Shown here: in pieces, positions 41,052-49,778 of the stretch
How the letters are laid out: each line of letters opens with the position of its first letter
How positions within the stretch are numbered: position 1 is the first letter of the stretch
NCBI GenBank assembly: GCA_965228045.1
Contig: OZ245789.1
Coordinates: forward strand, 1,984,001 to 2,048,000
DNA from: JANQEU01 sp965228045
GTDB lineage: Bacteria > Bacteroidota > Bacteroidia > Cytophagales > Cyclobacteriaceae
DNA: 64,000 nt
Reading direction: 5' to 3'
Translations under genes and position numbers: made by a program
The notes under the pieces: model-generated
Told to the model about the DNA's origin: nothing
The model's database searches: none
What the model saw: only the letters and a program-made list of their open reading frames with translations

Positions 41052-42461
41052 CGCAAAACCGACGATCAGGTACAAAATTGAAGCAGCACCTCCGGTGATC
41101 AAAGCATAGGGGAGTTGCGTTCTGACGTGGTCAATGTGGTCACTTCCTGTGGCTACGGAGGATATTAAGGTCGTATCTGAAATAGGGGAGCAGTGGTCAC
41201 CAAATACACCGCCACCTAGAACGGCCGCTATGGCCAGGTAGGGGTTTATACCCACCGACTGTGCTACGGGCACACCTATCGCAATCATTATGGCAAAGGT
41301 ACCCCAGCTTGTGCCAGTCGAGAACGCTACAAAGCAACTGGTCAGAAATAGAATCAGTGGAGCCAGTCCTGGTGATAACCATTGTGAGGTTACATCAGCC
41401 ACATATTGTCCTGTACCCATGTGTGTGTTACAAAGATCCCCAACCGCAAATGCCAAAACCATCAGAACTGCCATGATTAACATGTCTTTCATGCCAATCA
41501 CGGATTCCTCAAAGAAGGTTTTGATAGTGACCCGCTTGTTTACCCCATAATAGATACCGGAGAAAATAAGGGCCGTGGTGACAGCTGCCGTCACCGAAAA
41601 TCCTCCTGATCCATTTCCAATGCTTTCCCAAACCTTTGTCGTTAGGTTACTTGTGCTATTGACGTCCCAGCCTGAATAAATCAAATAGGCAGGCATGCTG
41701 ACAACCATAACTACAAGCGGCCAAATCATAAATCCGGCATTACCCTCCTTATCTTCAACTGTTTCACCAATCTCATTAATCCGGGGGTTTTCCTCGAATG
41801 ATTTCATGGGACCATAGCTTTTGCCGGTAAATGCAAGATAGAAAACCATTATAAGTGTCAAAATCGCATAGAAATTAAAGGGAATCGCAAAGATCAACGC
41901 CCTGAATGGATCAAGGTGATCATAAGCCAGCAACAATCCCATGATATATGCCCCCCATGCATTCAATGGGAAAAGTATGCAGGAAGGTGCTGAGCTGCTG
42001 TCTGCCAGATAGGCAAGTTTCTCTTTTGCCAGCTTGTACTTATCAAAAAGGGGCCTGAAGGCCGTTCCCACGGTAAGTATCGAAATATTAGACTCTATGA
42101 AAAGCAGGAAACCGGTCGAAACAGCCGCTAATTGTAAACTCTTTTTTGGATTCGAGGTGTTTTCCAGTCGTTTTTGAATCAATGTGATAAATCCATTTAC
42201 ACCTCCGGAGTGCCTGATATTCTGAATCAATGCCCCGATTAGTAGTGTAAAGACTACTGTACGCGTATTGCCGGTACTTTTGAACACGTCCATAATCGCA
42301 TCCAGTGTAGATAGAAATCCCTGGAAAACATTCCAGTCCTCTATGATGATCCAGCCTACCAGAATACCGGTCAAAAGGGAGAATATTACCTGTTTTGTGC
42401 GTATGGCAAGAAAAATAGCAAGAAGGGGTGGTACAAGGGATAAAAATCCGTATTCGCTCAT
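41043..42461 (-). CDS. Na+/H+ antiporter, NhaC family
   Basis: 472-aa inner-membrane protein with about twelve hydrophobic segments. Segments such as GFLLFIESNISILTVGTAFRPLFDK, SSSAPSCILFPLNAWGAYI, STGTSWGTFAIMIAIGVP and GGGVFGDHCSPISDTTLISSVATG identify the NhaC superfamily (the last is its best-known signature). Probably exports sodium in exchange for protons, useful in saline habitats; some relatives exchange organic acids or amino acids, so substrate is not certain. Its start overlaps the DUF4136 gene by four bases. Confidence 0.92.
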   Translation of the reverse strand: MSEYGFLSLVPPLLAIFLAIRTKQVIFSLLTGILVGWIIIEDWNVFQGFLSTLDAIMDVFKSTGNTRTVVFTLLIGALIQNIRHSGGVNGFITLIQKRLENTSNPKKSLQLAAVSTGFLLFIESNISILTVGTAFRPLFDKYKLAKEKLAYLADSSSAPSCILFPLNAWGAYIMGLLLAYDHLDPFRALIFAIPFNFYAILTLIMVFYLAFTGKSYGPMKSFEENPRINEIGETVEDKEGNAGFMIWPLVVMVVSMPAYLIYSGWDVNSTSNLTTKVWESIGNGSGGFSVTAAVTTALIFSGIYYGVNKRVTIKTFFEESVIGMKDMLIMAVLMVLAFAVGDLCNTHMGTGQYVADVTSQWLSPGLAPLILFLTSCFVAFSTGTSWGTFAIMIAIGVPVAQSVGINPYLAIAAVLGGGVFGDHCSPISDTTLISSVATGSDHIDHVRTQLPYALITGGAASILYLIVGFALS

Positions 42462-42985
42462 TTGGTGATCAGGGTTTCATCTTTTTGGGAACTGCCGGCT
42501 CTATATAAGTAAGTGTTGAAAATATTCTGAACGGCAGAGGTGAGCACATCTTTTCGCTTGGTTATTTTGTGATGCTCTCTGAGGTCAAGACTTGCCTGCC
42601 AGACAAGTTTTTTGGTTTCGAAATTTGTCATTTCGAGCAATATAATTGATTCTGTGAATTGACGGCTTGTGGGGGGTGCAAAGTAGAATGAGTTCGTATT
42701 GTTCTGCTCGGTTCTGGAACCTGAGATGATTTCATACCGAAGAATCAGGTCCGGATCATCATCTGTTTTCCGATAACCTCTTCTGGTCATTTCCGACACT
42801 ACTGCGTTTTCCATCCTTCTGATGATGGCCATTTGATCGGAGGATTCCCCAAGGTTTTGTCCCTTCATACCGAGCAGCACATAGGACTCAAATGTGTTAA
42901 ACCTAGCTTGCTCGTTCAGATAATCAACTACATTGACACCACAAGAAGCAAAAACTACAGATAAAAAAAATAGCCAACGATTCAT
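42458..42985 (-). CDS. DUF4136-like lipoprotein
   Basis: 175-aa lipoprotein (signal with VFASC, Cys15) resembling the DUF4136 family, which has the pattern of a short beta/alpha domain with AVVSEMTRRGYRKTDDDPDLILRYEI and LVWQASLDL. Function unknown. The start at 42985 is chosen because it gives the lipoprotein signal; the frame remains open to 43033, overlapping the small gene upstream. Confidence 0.82.
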   Translation of the reverse strand: MNRWLFFLSVVFASCGVNVVDYLNEQARFNTFESYVLLGMKGQNLGESSDQMAIIRRMENAVVSEMTRRGYRKTDDDPDLILRYEIISGSRTEQNNTNSFYFAPPTSRQFTESIILLEMTNFETKKLVWQASLDLREHHKITKRKDVLTSAVQNIFNTYLYRAGSSQKDETLITK

Positions 42986-43019
42986 GTTGGCTAAAATAAT
43001 ATGAAATTGAGTAAGCGGA

Positions 43020-43220
43020 TTAGGCAGATTCACGACTAAGAGAACCTACCTGATTTAATTCATTTAATATCTTCTCTGCCAGTTGCTCACTGGTCACATT
43101 GAATTCATATAGAATCTCAAACTTGGCTTGCTGCTTGCTACCGTTTTTGATGCTTTGGTAATCCTCTTTACTTCCTTTTTCATGCCTGTCAATGTCGGGA
43201 TTGTACCAAATTAGAGTCAT
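43020..43220 (-). CDS. Small hypothetical protein (66 aa)
   Basis: 66-aa acidic-basic soluble protein starting MTLIWYNPDIDRHEKGSKEDYQS; no signal peptide or membrane segment. I do not recognise a family. It has sensible composition, a free ATG start, and lies 34 bases upstream of the DUF4136 start in the same orientation, so cotranscription is likely. The 155-bp region upstream (43221-43375) shows no other feature. Confidence 0.55.
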   Translation of the reverse strand: MTLIWYNPDIDRHEKGSKEDYQSIKNGSKQQAKFEILYEFNVTSEQLAEKILNELNQVGSLSRESA

Positions 43221-43375
43221 ATAATGGGAATTGTCATTTAAAATCTTGAATTAATACAACTACTTAACGGTTGGTAACCCAATTAATTATGAAATACTAA
43301 ATTTTTTGAGCGAACCGGGGAATAAGACGCTGAAGATGGTCTTTTTGTTTGTAAATGACTTGGTACATTGGGTAA

Positions 43376-43896
43376 TCAGAATCGATAGTGAAGGCTCCAG
43401 CGGGTATCTATTAATCCAAAATTTGTAAAATTATAATCGATAACCGTTCTACCAAAAACGACCTCTGATTCTAATTGCCAATGCGGACTGATGTTCCAAC
43501 CAATTCCTGGAATTATGGTGGCCCCAATCGCTCTGCGGACGACGGCGGCACCTAATTTTCCGACCAGATAAAAATCTGAATCTTTAAGATCTCCAGAGAC
43601 TCCCGTGGTAATCAACCAATTGGAAATCCCCTCGATGATATCACCGGTTTGTTGACTATGCCAGGCATATTGGGAGTTGAAAATAAGATCAAGGTTATCA
43701 TTCAGGTCTAAACCATACCGGATATTGAATACAATAGGTCTAAATAAAAGCTCATTGCTTTTGCTCGCGTACAATTCATCGTCATATATTCTTTGATATA
43801 TCCATAGGACGCTCCATAACCAAGAGAGAGGTATTCCTGTGCCTGAAGCATTGCGGAAGAAGCGATAAAGGTGATGAATAGAACTATTTTTCTCAT
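43376..43896 (-). pseudogene. Outer-membrane beta-barrel-like protein, interrupted by a frameshift
   Basis: Two overlapping frames together make one secreted protein. The N-terminal part (from ATG 43896, signal peptide MRKIVLFITFIASSAMLQAQ, then EYLSLGYGASYGYIKEY) runs into a different frame that continues DDELYASKSNELLFRP and a series of amphipathic strands to a C-terminal ...WSLHYRF, the terminal aromatic being typical of outer-membrane barrels. The junction lies in a short (AT)n run at about 43784-43789; removing two bases (or adding one) restores a single open frame of about 172 aa. Could be a disabled gene, a phase-variable one, or a sequencing error. Confidence 0.65.
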
Positions 43897-43937
43897 ATGG
43901 CTTCTACATATATTCAACGAATTAATCGATTGTGGGT

Positions 43938-44354
43938 CTATGTTTTACTGGCATAGATATACCCGATTCCGTTTAATTGGCGGCCTTGAAACGGATGAAA
44001 AACCCGAAAATACTCTTCACCTTCAAAGTAGTCCAGTCTTGGCCAGTGAGATTCCAGTTCCGATGACTTAAAGACCCTGCAGTGGACTTTTTCCTCCAAA
44101 CCGATATCACGTAGTTGCATATTTGGATAACTGCCATCGGTTCGCCAGTCCGGGTTTATCATTCTCCCGGCGATTTCCACATCAAACCAATTTCCCTTCA
44201 AATTCTTCAGTTGATCATAATTGGATTCACCTGGGGCCAGGCTTCCATACACAATAAGACAATGCTGCGGATGATGGGTTTCAATCCAGGATTCCTCTTC
44301 CTTTTGGAGTTCGGCCTTGTTATTAAGTTTATTAGCAATAACTTTCAGATCCAT
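43938..44354 (-). CDS. Gamma-glutamylcyclotransferase/AIG2-like protein
   Basis: 138-aa protein of the GGCT-like fold. The family loop is seen as LIVYGSLAPGESNYDQL near residues 34-50 and a Glu/Tyr-rich segment LDYFEGEEYFRV occupies the place of the catalytic Glu (LDxxEG-xxY). Members open gamma-glutamyl amines to 5-oxoproline, but many are of unknown function. Start 44354 (MDLKVIANKL) is preferred; it leaves 10 bases to the divergent FGE-family gene. Confidence 0.8.
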   Translation of the reverse strand: MDLKVIANKLNNKAELQKEEESWIETHHPQHCLIVYGSLAPGESNYDQLKNLKGNWFDVEIAGRMINPDWRTDGSYPNMQLRDIGLEEKVHCRVFKSSELESHWPRLDYFEGEEYFRVFHPFQGRQLNGIGYIYASKT

Positions 44355-44364
44355 GATTTCAAAT

Positions 44365-45453
44365 ATGGTTTTTAAATTCAATATCCGGAAATACCATCTC
44401 CTATCAATTCATACATTGTTCTTTCTGCTTGTGGTTTCAATGAACCTACTTACAGGTTGCTCCACCTCAAAGAAAGAATCCGAATCATCGGGAGTGACGA
44501 GTGTGCCAGCTCCGGAAAACATGATATATATACCGGGAGGTACTTTCACCATGGGTGGACGTTCTGATGATGCTTACCGCGATGAATTTCCCAGGCATGA
44601 TGTGAAGGTTTCAGGGTTCTTTATGGACGAAGCCGAAGTGACCAATTATCAATTTATGGAGTTTGTGGAGTCTACCGGGTACCGGACAGTAGCTGAAAGA
44701 GACATCGACTGGGAAGAGATCAAACAACAATTACCTCCGGGCACTCAAAAACCACCGGATTCTGTATTGCAGCCAGGATCGCTGGTGTTCAAAGCAACCG
44801 AAGGGCCTGTGGATCTGAGGAATTATGTATTGTGGTGGGACTGGGTAATAGGTGCAAACTGGAGATCGCCAGAAGGTCCTGGAAGCAGTATTGAAGACAG
44901 AATGGATCATCCGGTGGTGCATATGGCACTGGAAGATGCCAAAGCTTACGCGGAATGGGCGGGAAAACGATTACCCACTGAGGCAGAATGGGAGTGGGCC
45001 TCATTGGGTGGCGATGACAAGAATAAATACCCTTGGGGTAATGACCCGATAGACAAGGCATACGACAAAGCAAATTTCTGGCAGGGTTTTTTCCCGTACC
45101 AAAATGATGAAAAAGACGGGTACTACGCTACAGCTCCGGTTAAGTCTTTTCCTGAGAATGGATATGGATTATATGATATGGCAGGAAATGTTTGGGAATG
45201 GTGTTCGGACAAGTATCACGTGGACAGCTATGCATTTGATGACCAACAGGAATTGACAGAAAATCCAAAGGGACCTGATCAGTCTTTTGATCCTAACGAA
45301 CCGTATGGTGAGGAAAAATTTGTGATCAGAGGAGGGTCTTTCCTTTGTAATGATAGTTACTGCAGTGGTTATAGGACTGCACGTCGAATGGCCTCAGGAA
45401 GGGATTCCGGAGCCAATCACAAAGGTTTTCGCTGTGTTAAGGACCTAGACTAG
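44365..45453 (+). CDS. Formylglycine-generating enzyme family lipoprotein (SUMF1-like)
   Basis: 362-aa lipoprotein (lipobox LLTGC) with a full FGE/SUMF1 domain: MIYIPGGTFTMGG, FFMDEAEVTNYQFMEFV, DHPVVHMALEDAKAYAEWAGKRLPTEAEWEWAS, GYGLYDMAGNVWEWCSD and FVIRGGSFLCNDSYCSGYR. Cys328 and Cys333 are spaced as the copper-binding active-site cysteines of genuine FGE (human Cys336/Cys341), and GFRC closes the domain. Many FGE-fold proteins in Bacteroidota lack these cysteines (for example gliding-motility GldK/J types), so this is a candidate true sulfatase activator in the periplasm or outer membrane. The family member converts Cys or Ser in sulfatases to formylglycine; no sulfatase is in the window. 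Alternative: a lipoprotein with structural role. Confidence 0.88.
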   Translation: MVFKFNIRKYHLLSIHTLFFLLVVSMNLLTGCSTSKKESESSGVTSVPAPENMIYIPGGTFTMGGRSDDAYRDEFPRHDVKVSGFFMDEAEVTNYQFMEFVESTGYRTVAERDIDWEEIKQQLPPGTQKPPDSVLQPGSLVFKATEGPVDLRNYVLWWDWVIGANWRSPEGPGSSIEDRMDHPVVHMALEDAKAYAEWAGKRLPTEAEWEWASLGGDDKNKYPWGNDPIDKAYDKANFWQGFFPYQNDEKDGYYATAPVKSFPENGYGLYDMAGNVWEWCSDKYHVDSYAFDDQQELTENPKGPDQSFDPNEPYGEEKFVIRGGSFLCNDSYCSGYRTARRMASGRDSGANHKGFRCVKDLD

Positions 45454-46010
45454 ATGCGCTGAAGATATTTGCCTTCAAATTCGAGCGCCAGCTGAATGTG
45501 TGCCAGGTGATGCTCACAATGCCAGGCATATAATGCGGTATTGACGCCCAGGGGAGTTTCTTTGCCTGTTTCAGGATGAATAAAATATTTATTAAAGTCA
45601 GCAATGTCCCGGGCTTCCAACAGGCTCACCCACCGTTCATGAAGGCCGTCCAGCATCATCAACGCCGGTTTTATACTTCCGGTAGTGGAATCAGGTAGCT
45701 TCGCCCACAATCCTTCATGATAAGCTTTTATGGTTGGCGAATCCTCAGTTAGTGTCCATTTTAACCGGATAAATGAGTGCATGTGACTGTCTGCACAATG
45801 ATTCACCAATTGCCTGATACTCCATCCCTCCGGTCGGTATGCCCAGGAGAGCTTGTCATCGGTCAGGTCATGTGTTATATCAAATACCTTAAACGGAAAC
45901 TCCCGAATCGTTTTGACCCACCCCGAAATTCGCTCTCTATCGACGATCTCGGGTCGTTGGAATTTCCCTACCGGATACTTTAGATTTTCAATGTCTGTTT
46001 TGATCGTCAT
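45450..46010 (-). CDS. DinB/YfiT family putative metal-dependent thiol transferase/hydrolase
   Basis: 186-aa four-helix-bundle protein of the DinB superfamily, YfiT/BstA branch: YPVGKFQRPEIVDRERISGWVKTI, IRQLVNHCADSHMHSFIRLKW and ALYAWHCEHHLAHIQLAL supply the three His metal ligands expected. Relatives are bacillithiol S-transferases that detoxify electrophiles; other Bacteroidota with bacillithiol carry such genes. Stop codon is shared with the convergent FGE gene (CTAG at 45450-45453). Confidence 0.87.
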   Translation of the reverse strand: MTIKTDIENLKYPVGKFQRPEIVDRERISGWVKTIREFPFKVFDITHDLTDDKLSWAYRPEGWSIRQLVNHCADSHMHSFIRLKWTLTEDSPTIKAYHEGLWAKLPDSTTGSIKPALMMLDGLHERWVSLLEARDIADFNKYFIHPETGKETPLGVNTALYAWHCEHHLAHIQLALEFEGKYLQRI

Positions 46011-46672
46011 GAAGCAGCAAGGAAAAACTGTGGACTTGTTTTCTCCTCATATACTTTCACGCCTCGAAAGAAACAATAGGAGGCAAGTCCGAAAAACACA
46101 TGGCTAATGTCGTCCCGGTTGAACCAAATATGAAAATCAATGGCCATTAATTTGAAAGGTAGCGCCGAAAGCAGGCACAATGCTCCAATGAAAAAGAAAT
46201 TGAGTTCCTGTCGACCTTTACGCATGAGTACAAGGGAGGGTACCAAAAGAAAAACAACCATTCCTACGCAGTGCAGAATGACAACATTGAAACTGTAGAC
46301 ATAAAACAATGTAATAACAGCGACGATCATTTTTATGGCCACGAAGTATTGCCATTTCTTTTTGTTTTGATCCCCGGCAGTCGCAATCATCGCAAACTCC
46401 ATGGCTGAAACCGAAAGAATGGCTGCCAGCCATCCGGGACCTTTGCCCGGAAGACCGGTGTAGTTGAACAATAAATGTGACAATCCACCCAGCAGGCCAC
46501 TAAATCCGAAAAGCAGAAAGAACCATCTCCACCCTATGGCAAAATCAGAAACCCTCCATTTTTTGAGCCGGATGAAGTAAATCCATGCCTGGATCATAAG
46601 AACCCAGTTAAGAATGAAAGCCATAGGTTCCAGGAAGGTCAACCCGGCAAGTTCAAAAGAAAGTTTAGTCAT
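46007..46672 (-). CDS. Uncharacterised seven-helix membrane protein
   Basis: 221-aa membrane protein with about seven hydrophobic segments and a conserved-looking GWRWFFLLFGFSGLLGGLSHLLF motif. It resembles DUF6962-type Bacteroidota membrane proteins, but I cannot assign a function. It overlaps the DinB gene by four bases, so the two are cotranscribed. Confidence 0.72.
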   Translation of the reverse strand: MTKLSFELAGLTFLEPMAFILNWVLMIQAWIYFIRLKKWRVSDFAIGWRWFFLLFGFSGLLGGLSHLLFNYTGLPGKGPGWLAAILSVSAMEFAMIATAGDQNKKKWQYFVAIKMIVAVITLFYVYSFNVVILHCVGMVVFLLVPSLVLMRKGRQELNFFFIGALCLLSALPFKLMAIDFHIWFNRDDISHVFFGLASYCFFRGVKVYEEKTSPQFFLAAS

Positions 46673-46816
46673 TTATGGAAATAAAACTTTAAAGAAGCAT
46701 TCAGATTTCATAATAAGCAAACCAATACCGGATTATTTACGCACTTATTATCAACGTTATTGTGTAACAAGCAACCTTCCTTTCAATTTATTGTCTCTAT
46801 TAATAAAAAACTGAAA

Positions 46817-47719
46817 ATGCGTTTTATTCTTTTAACCTTAGTTGGACTGATCTCTTTTGCCTCCCGGTCCCAAAGTATACTGGCAACTCATCAATTCGAG
46901 GCGGATAATATTACAGCGGTCATCATCGATGGCCAGTTTTGCGATGTTACCATCCAGAGAGGCTCCAAAGTCATTTTTGATGGGATCATTGAAGGAAATG
47001 GTGATGAGGAAGATTATGCCATCACTTCGGACATCCGCGGATCTGATCTTTACATCGATGTCGACAAGAGACGCAGGGGATGGGATAGATTGAGTCGGGC
47101 CGAGTTAAACCTGACCATTCCCGATGATGTGGCGCTCAGAATTGAGACCTCTTCGGGAAACATAAGAGCCGATGGTATTTCTGGGGATAGAATGGATTTT
47201 GAGTCAACAAGTGGAGATATTGAATTGTCTAACATCCGCACCAGCCTTGAAGTAGGATCTACTTCGGGAGATATAGACCTTAGAAATGTGACTGGCTCGG
47301 TGTATGCAAGAAGTACCAGCGGAGATCAGGATTTCGAAGGAATAAATGGCGAGATCGAAGTTTCGTCCACAAGTGGCAACATTGAATTAGCGGAGTTTGA
47401 GGGAGATGTAAGGGCTGAATCCACTTCCGGTAATATTGAGCTTGAGCGAGGTACAGGAGGCTTGTTCCTAAAATCCACTTCGGGTGAAATTGATGGGTAT
47501 CAGGTTACCATCAACGGAGATGCAGAATTTCGTGCCACCAGTGGAAATATTGACTTTGATCTGTCTAATGATCTTGAAGAATTCAGTTTTGACATTCAGA
47601 CAAATTCAGGTTCTCTCAGGGTCGGTTCAAGAAGTTCTGATAAAAGCATTTATATGAGACAAGGCGGATTCTGGATTCGGGCCCAGACTTCCAGTGGTAA
47701 CATTAAGTTCAATAATTAA
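46817..47719 (+). CDS. DUF4097-type beta-helix repeat protein
   Basis: 300-aa secreted protein: signal peptide to about residue 20, then a repetitive beta-helix with units based on the motif STSGDIEL/ STSGNIEL (at least eight copies between residues 120 and 280). The DUF4097 family builds right-handed parallel beta-structures whose function is unclear; some are adhesin-like. Start 46817 is preferred, as the longer frame from 46760 has no signal. Its stop overlaps that of the convergent amidotransferase gene (TTAA at 47716-47719). Confidence 0.8.
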   Translation: MRFILLTLVGLISFASRSQSILATHQFEADNITAVIIDGQFCDVTIQRGSKVIFDGIIEGNGDEEDYAITSDIRGSDLYIDVDKRRRGWDRLSRAELNLTIPDDVALRIETSSGNIRADGISGDRMDFESTSGDIELSNIRTSLEVGSTSGDIDLRNVTGSVYARSTSGDQDFEGINGEIEVSSTSGNIELAEFEGDVRAESTSGNIELERGTGGLFLKSTSGEIDGYQVTINGDAEFRATSGNIDFDLSNDLEEFSFDIQTNSGSLRVGSRSSDKSIYMRQGGFWIRAQTSSGNIKFNN

Positions 47720-48402
47720 CTGCTCAGGAATCCCATAACGATTTCACGAAATAGCTGCGTGTCAAGGTGTTCGTCAAGACTCTCATTCGCAGCTTCTCGC
47801 TTTTCTGCTGATATTTTCTCCGGTCTACTTTGGTAGACGTCACGATTATATTCCTTTGTGAATTCCGGATGACCCTGAATGCCCAGGAATTGATCTCTGA
47901 CCGAAATCATCCCTATAGGACAGTTGGCTGCTTTGGACCAGACCTTTGACTCGGGAGGTAGCTTGACAACCTGGTCCTGGCAAAGCATCAGAATATTATA
48001 GGAATTGGAAATGGGACCATACCATGGAAAAGAAGTGTCCATTTCAAAGCTATGTACACCGATCAGATATCCGTGTTCGGATCTTTCTACTTTCCCACCC
48101 AGTGCCTGAGCTATCATTTGATGTCCGAAACATGACCCGAAAAACTTTTTACTGGTCTGGGCTACCTTTTGGGTAAACTCAATCAATTCCAATATCCAGC
48201 TGGTCTCTTCGTACACGGATCGCTTGGAACCTGTGCAGATAAAAGCATCATAGTTATACGTAGACGGAAAATGGCCATCGCAAACAAAAAATGACTCCAT
48301 TTTCAAATCAGGGAGGAATGTTGCAAACATAGCAGGGTAATCACCATGTTTGGCTTCCAGTTTTTCGGTCACATGATCACAAACTAATAGTGCTACCTTC
48401 AT
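47716..48402 (-). CDS. Class I glutamine amidotransferase (PuuD-like hydrolase candidate)
   Basis: 228-aa enzyme of the GATase1 fold with catalytic Cys in FFGSCFGHQMIAQALGG and His-x-Glu in GIQGHPEFTKEY. It has no partner synthetase domain, which fits hydrolases such as PuuD that cleave gamma-glutamyl amides. It is the last gene of the ligase-SDR-ALDH operon and overlaps the ALDH gene by four bases, so the proposed role is to release glutamate from the oxidised gamma-glutamyl product. A different amidotransferase role is not ruled out by sequence. Confidence 0.85.
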   Translation of the reverse strand: MKVALLVCDHVTEKLEAKHGDYPAMFATFLPDLKMESFFVCDGHFPSTYNYDAFICTGSKRSVYEETSWILELIEFTQKVAQTSKKFFGSCFGHQMIAQALGGKVERSEHGYLIGVHSFEMDTSFPWYGPISNSYNILMLCQDQVVKLPPESKVWSKAANCPIGMISVRDQFLGIQGHPEFTKEYNRDVYQSRPEKISAEKREAANESLDEHLDTQLFREIVMGFLSS

Positions 48403-49778
48403 CGGCTTCTCAGATGATAACTTTTAGGTCTTGTGAGATATTGATAGCCCAATGGAGATAAGGTACATCCCCTTCCGGAATTTTTGACGCCAGTCCAGGC
48501 AAGCTCCGGGTCCAGATAGTCACATCGGTTCATAAACCATGTCCCCGTCTCAACCCGGTCACCCAGCGCTCTTCCAAATTCAAGGTCTTTTGTCCAAACC
48601 GATGCCGTTAGGCCATAATCACTATCATTCATGAGCTTCACCGCTTCTTCCTCATTTTTTACCGGCATGATGCCCACAACGGGTCCAAAAGTCTCTTCAC
48701 GCATGATCCGCATTTCATGGGTCACGTTGATCATGACTTCAGGAAAGAGGTAAGGAAGTGATTGATTGAAATGGTTGATTAGTTTTTTTGCTCCATGAGA
48801 TTCGGCATCCCGAATATGTTCCAGTACAGATTCTGCATTCTTGACCCTGACCATGGGACCGATTGTTGTTTCTGGTTTCTGCGGATTGTCCATCACATAA
48901 TTCCTGGTGATTTTAACAAAGTCATCCAAAAAGTCATCAAAGATCTTCTGATGTACATAAATACGTTCAATGCCACAGCAGGATTGACCGGAATTGAAAT
49001 AAGACCCGTCCACCAGATTTTCAACAGTAAAACTGATATCAGCATCATAGTGCACATAGGCGGGATCTTTTCCACCCAGCTCAAGACCTGCCGTATTGAA
49101 CGAACCTGAAAGAGCCTTTTGTACGGCATGACCTCCTGCAACAGAACCTGTGAAACAGGTATGATCAATGGAATTAGTTTGTAAAAGCTCAGCTACCTGA
49201 TCATGGTCGATATGCAGGTATTGAAATACTCCTTCCGGTAAACCTGCTTGATTAAAAGCTTCCTGGTAACGCTCAGCCACCAATGCAGTTTGTTCCGCAT
49301 GTTTCAAAATGACGGTATTGCCAGCCATCAATGCCGGAATGATCGCATTCACCGAGGTAAGGTAGGGGTAATTCCAGGGAGCCAAAACCAGGATCGTACC
49401 AAGAGGTTCTTTTCGGATAAATCGCTCAAATCCCGGATTTGCAGAAGCAGCTAAGTCCTCCAGTTCCTTTTCCGCAATTTCGATCATAAAGTTTGCCCGT
49501 TCTACAAGGCCACCTTTGACTTCAAACGGAGTATACCTGATGGGTCTACCCATCATTGAGGTGATCTCCTTTCCTAAGTTCATCGCATTGGCGGCCAAAA
49601 GATCGACAGCTTTCTTACAATAAGCTGCTCTTTCGGAGATTGAGGTTTGCTTCCATGAGCCGAATGCCACCTTTGATTTATCGACTACGTCACGGGTTGC
49701 TTTCGGCGTGGCATAATCCCTTTCCGCAAATACACTTCCGTCAGCAGGATTGATGATTTGAAATCTGTCTCTCATCAT
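48399..49778 (-). CDS. Aldehyde dehydrogenase (NAD(P)-dependent)
   Basis: 459-aa ALDH: N-terminal Rossmann region with LVLAPWNYPYLTSVNAIIPALMAGNTVILKHAEQT, CFTGSVAGG, catalytic Glu in GLELGGKDPAYV and catalytic Cys in FNSGQSCCGIERIYV, and the C-terminal EETFGPVVGIMPV. Standard length. Related to succinate-semialdehyde/gamma-aminobutyraldehyde-type enzymes. In the proposed pathway it oxidises a gamma-glutamyl aldehyde to the acid. Overlaps the SDR and amidotransferase genes by four bases each. Confidence 0.92.
   Translation of the reverse strand: MMRDRFQIINPADGSVFAERDYATPKATRDVVDKSKVAFGSWKQTSISERAAYCKKAVDLLAANAMNLGKEITSMMGRPIRYTPFEVKGGLVERANFMIEIAEKELEDLAASANPGFERFIRKEPLGTILVLAPWNYPYLTSVNAIIPALMAGNTVILKHAEQTALVAERYQEAFNQAGLPEGVFQYLHIDHDQVAELLQTNSIDHTCFTGSVAGGHAVQKALSGSFNTAGLELGGKDPAYVHYDADISFTVENLVDGSYFNSGQSCCGIERIYVHQKIFDDFLDDFVKITRNYVMDNPQKPETTIGPMVRVKNAESVLEHIRDAESHGAKKLINHFNQSLPYLFPEVMINVTHEMRIMREETFGPVVGIMPVKNEEEAVKLMNDSDYGLTASVWTKDLEFGRALGDRVETGTWFMNRCDYLDPELAWTGVKNSGRGCTLSPLGYQYLTRPKSYHLRSR

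Noticed and set aside
47150..47660. Repeated units in the DUF4097 gene considered as a CRISPR-like array
   Set aside because: The repeats are in frame, encode STSG(D/N)I-type beta-helix units of varying length, and have diverged at third positions, so they are coding repeats.
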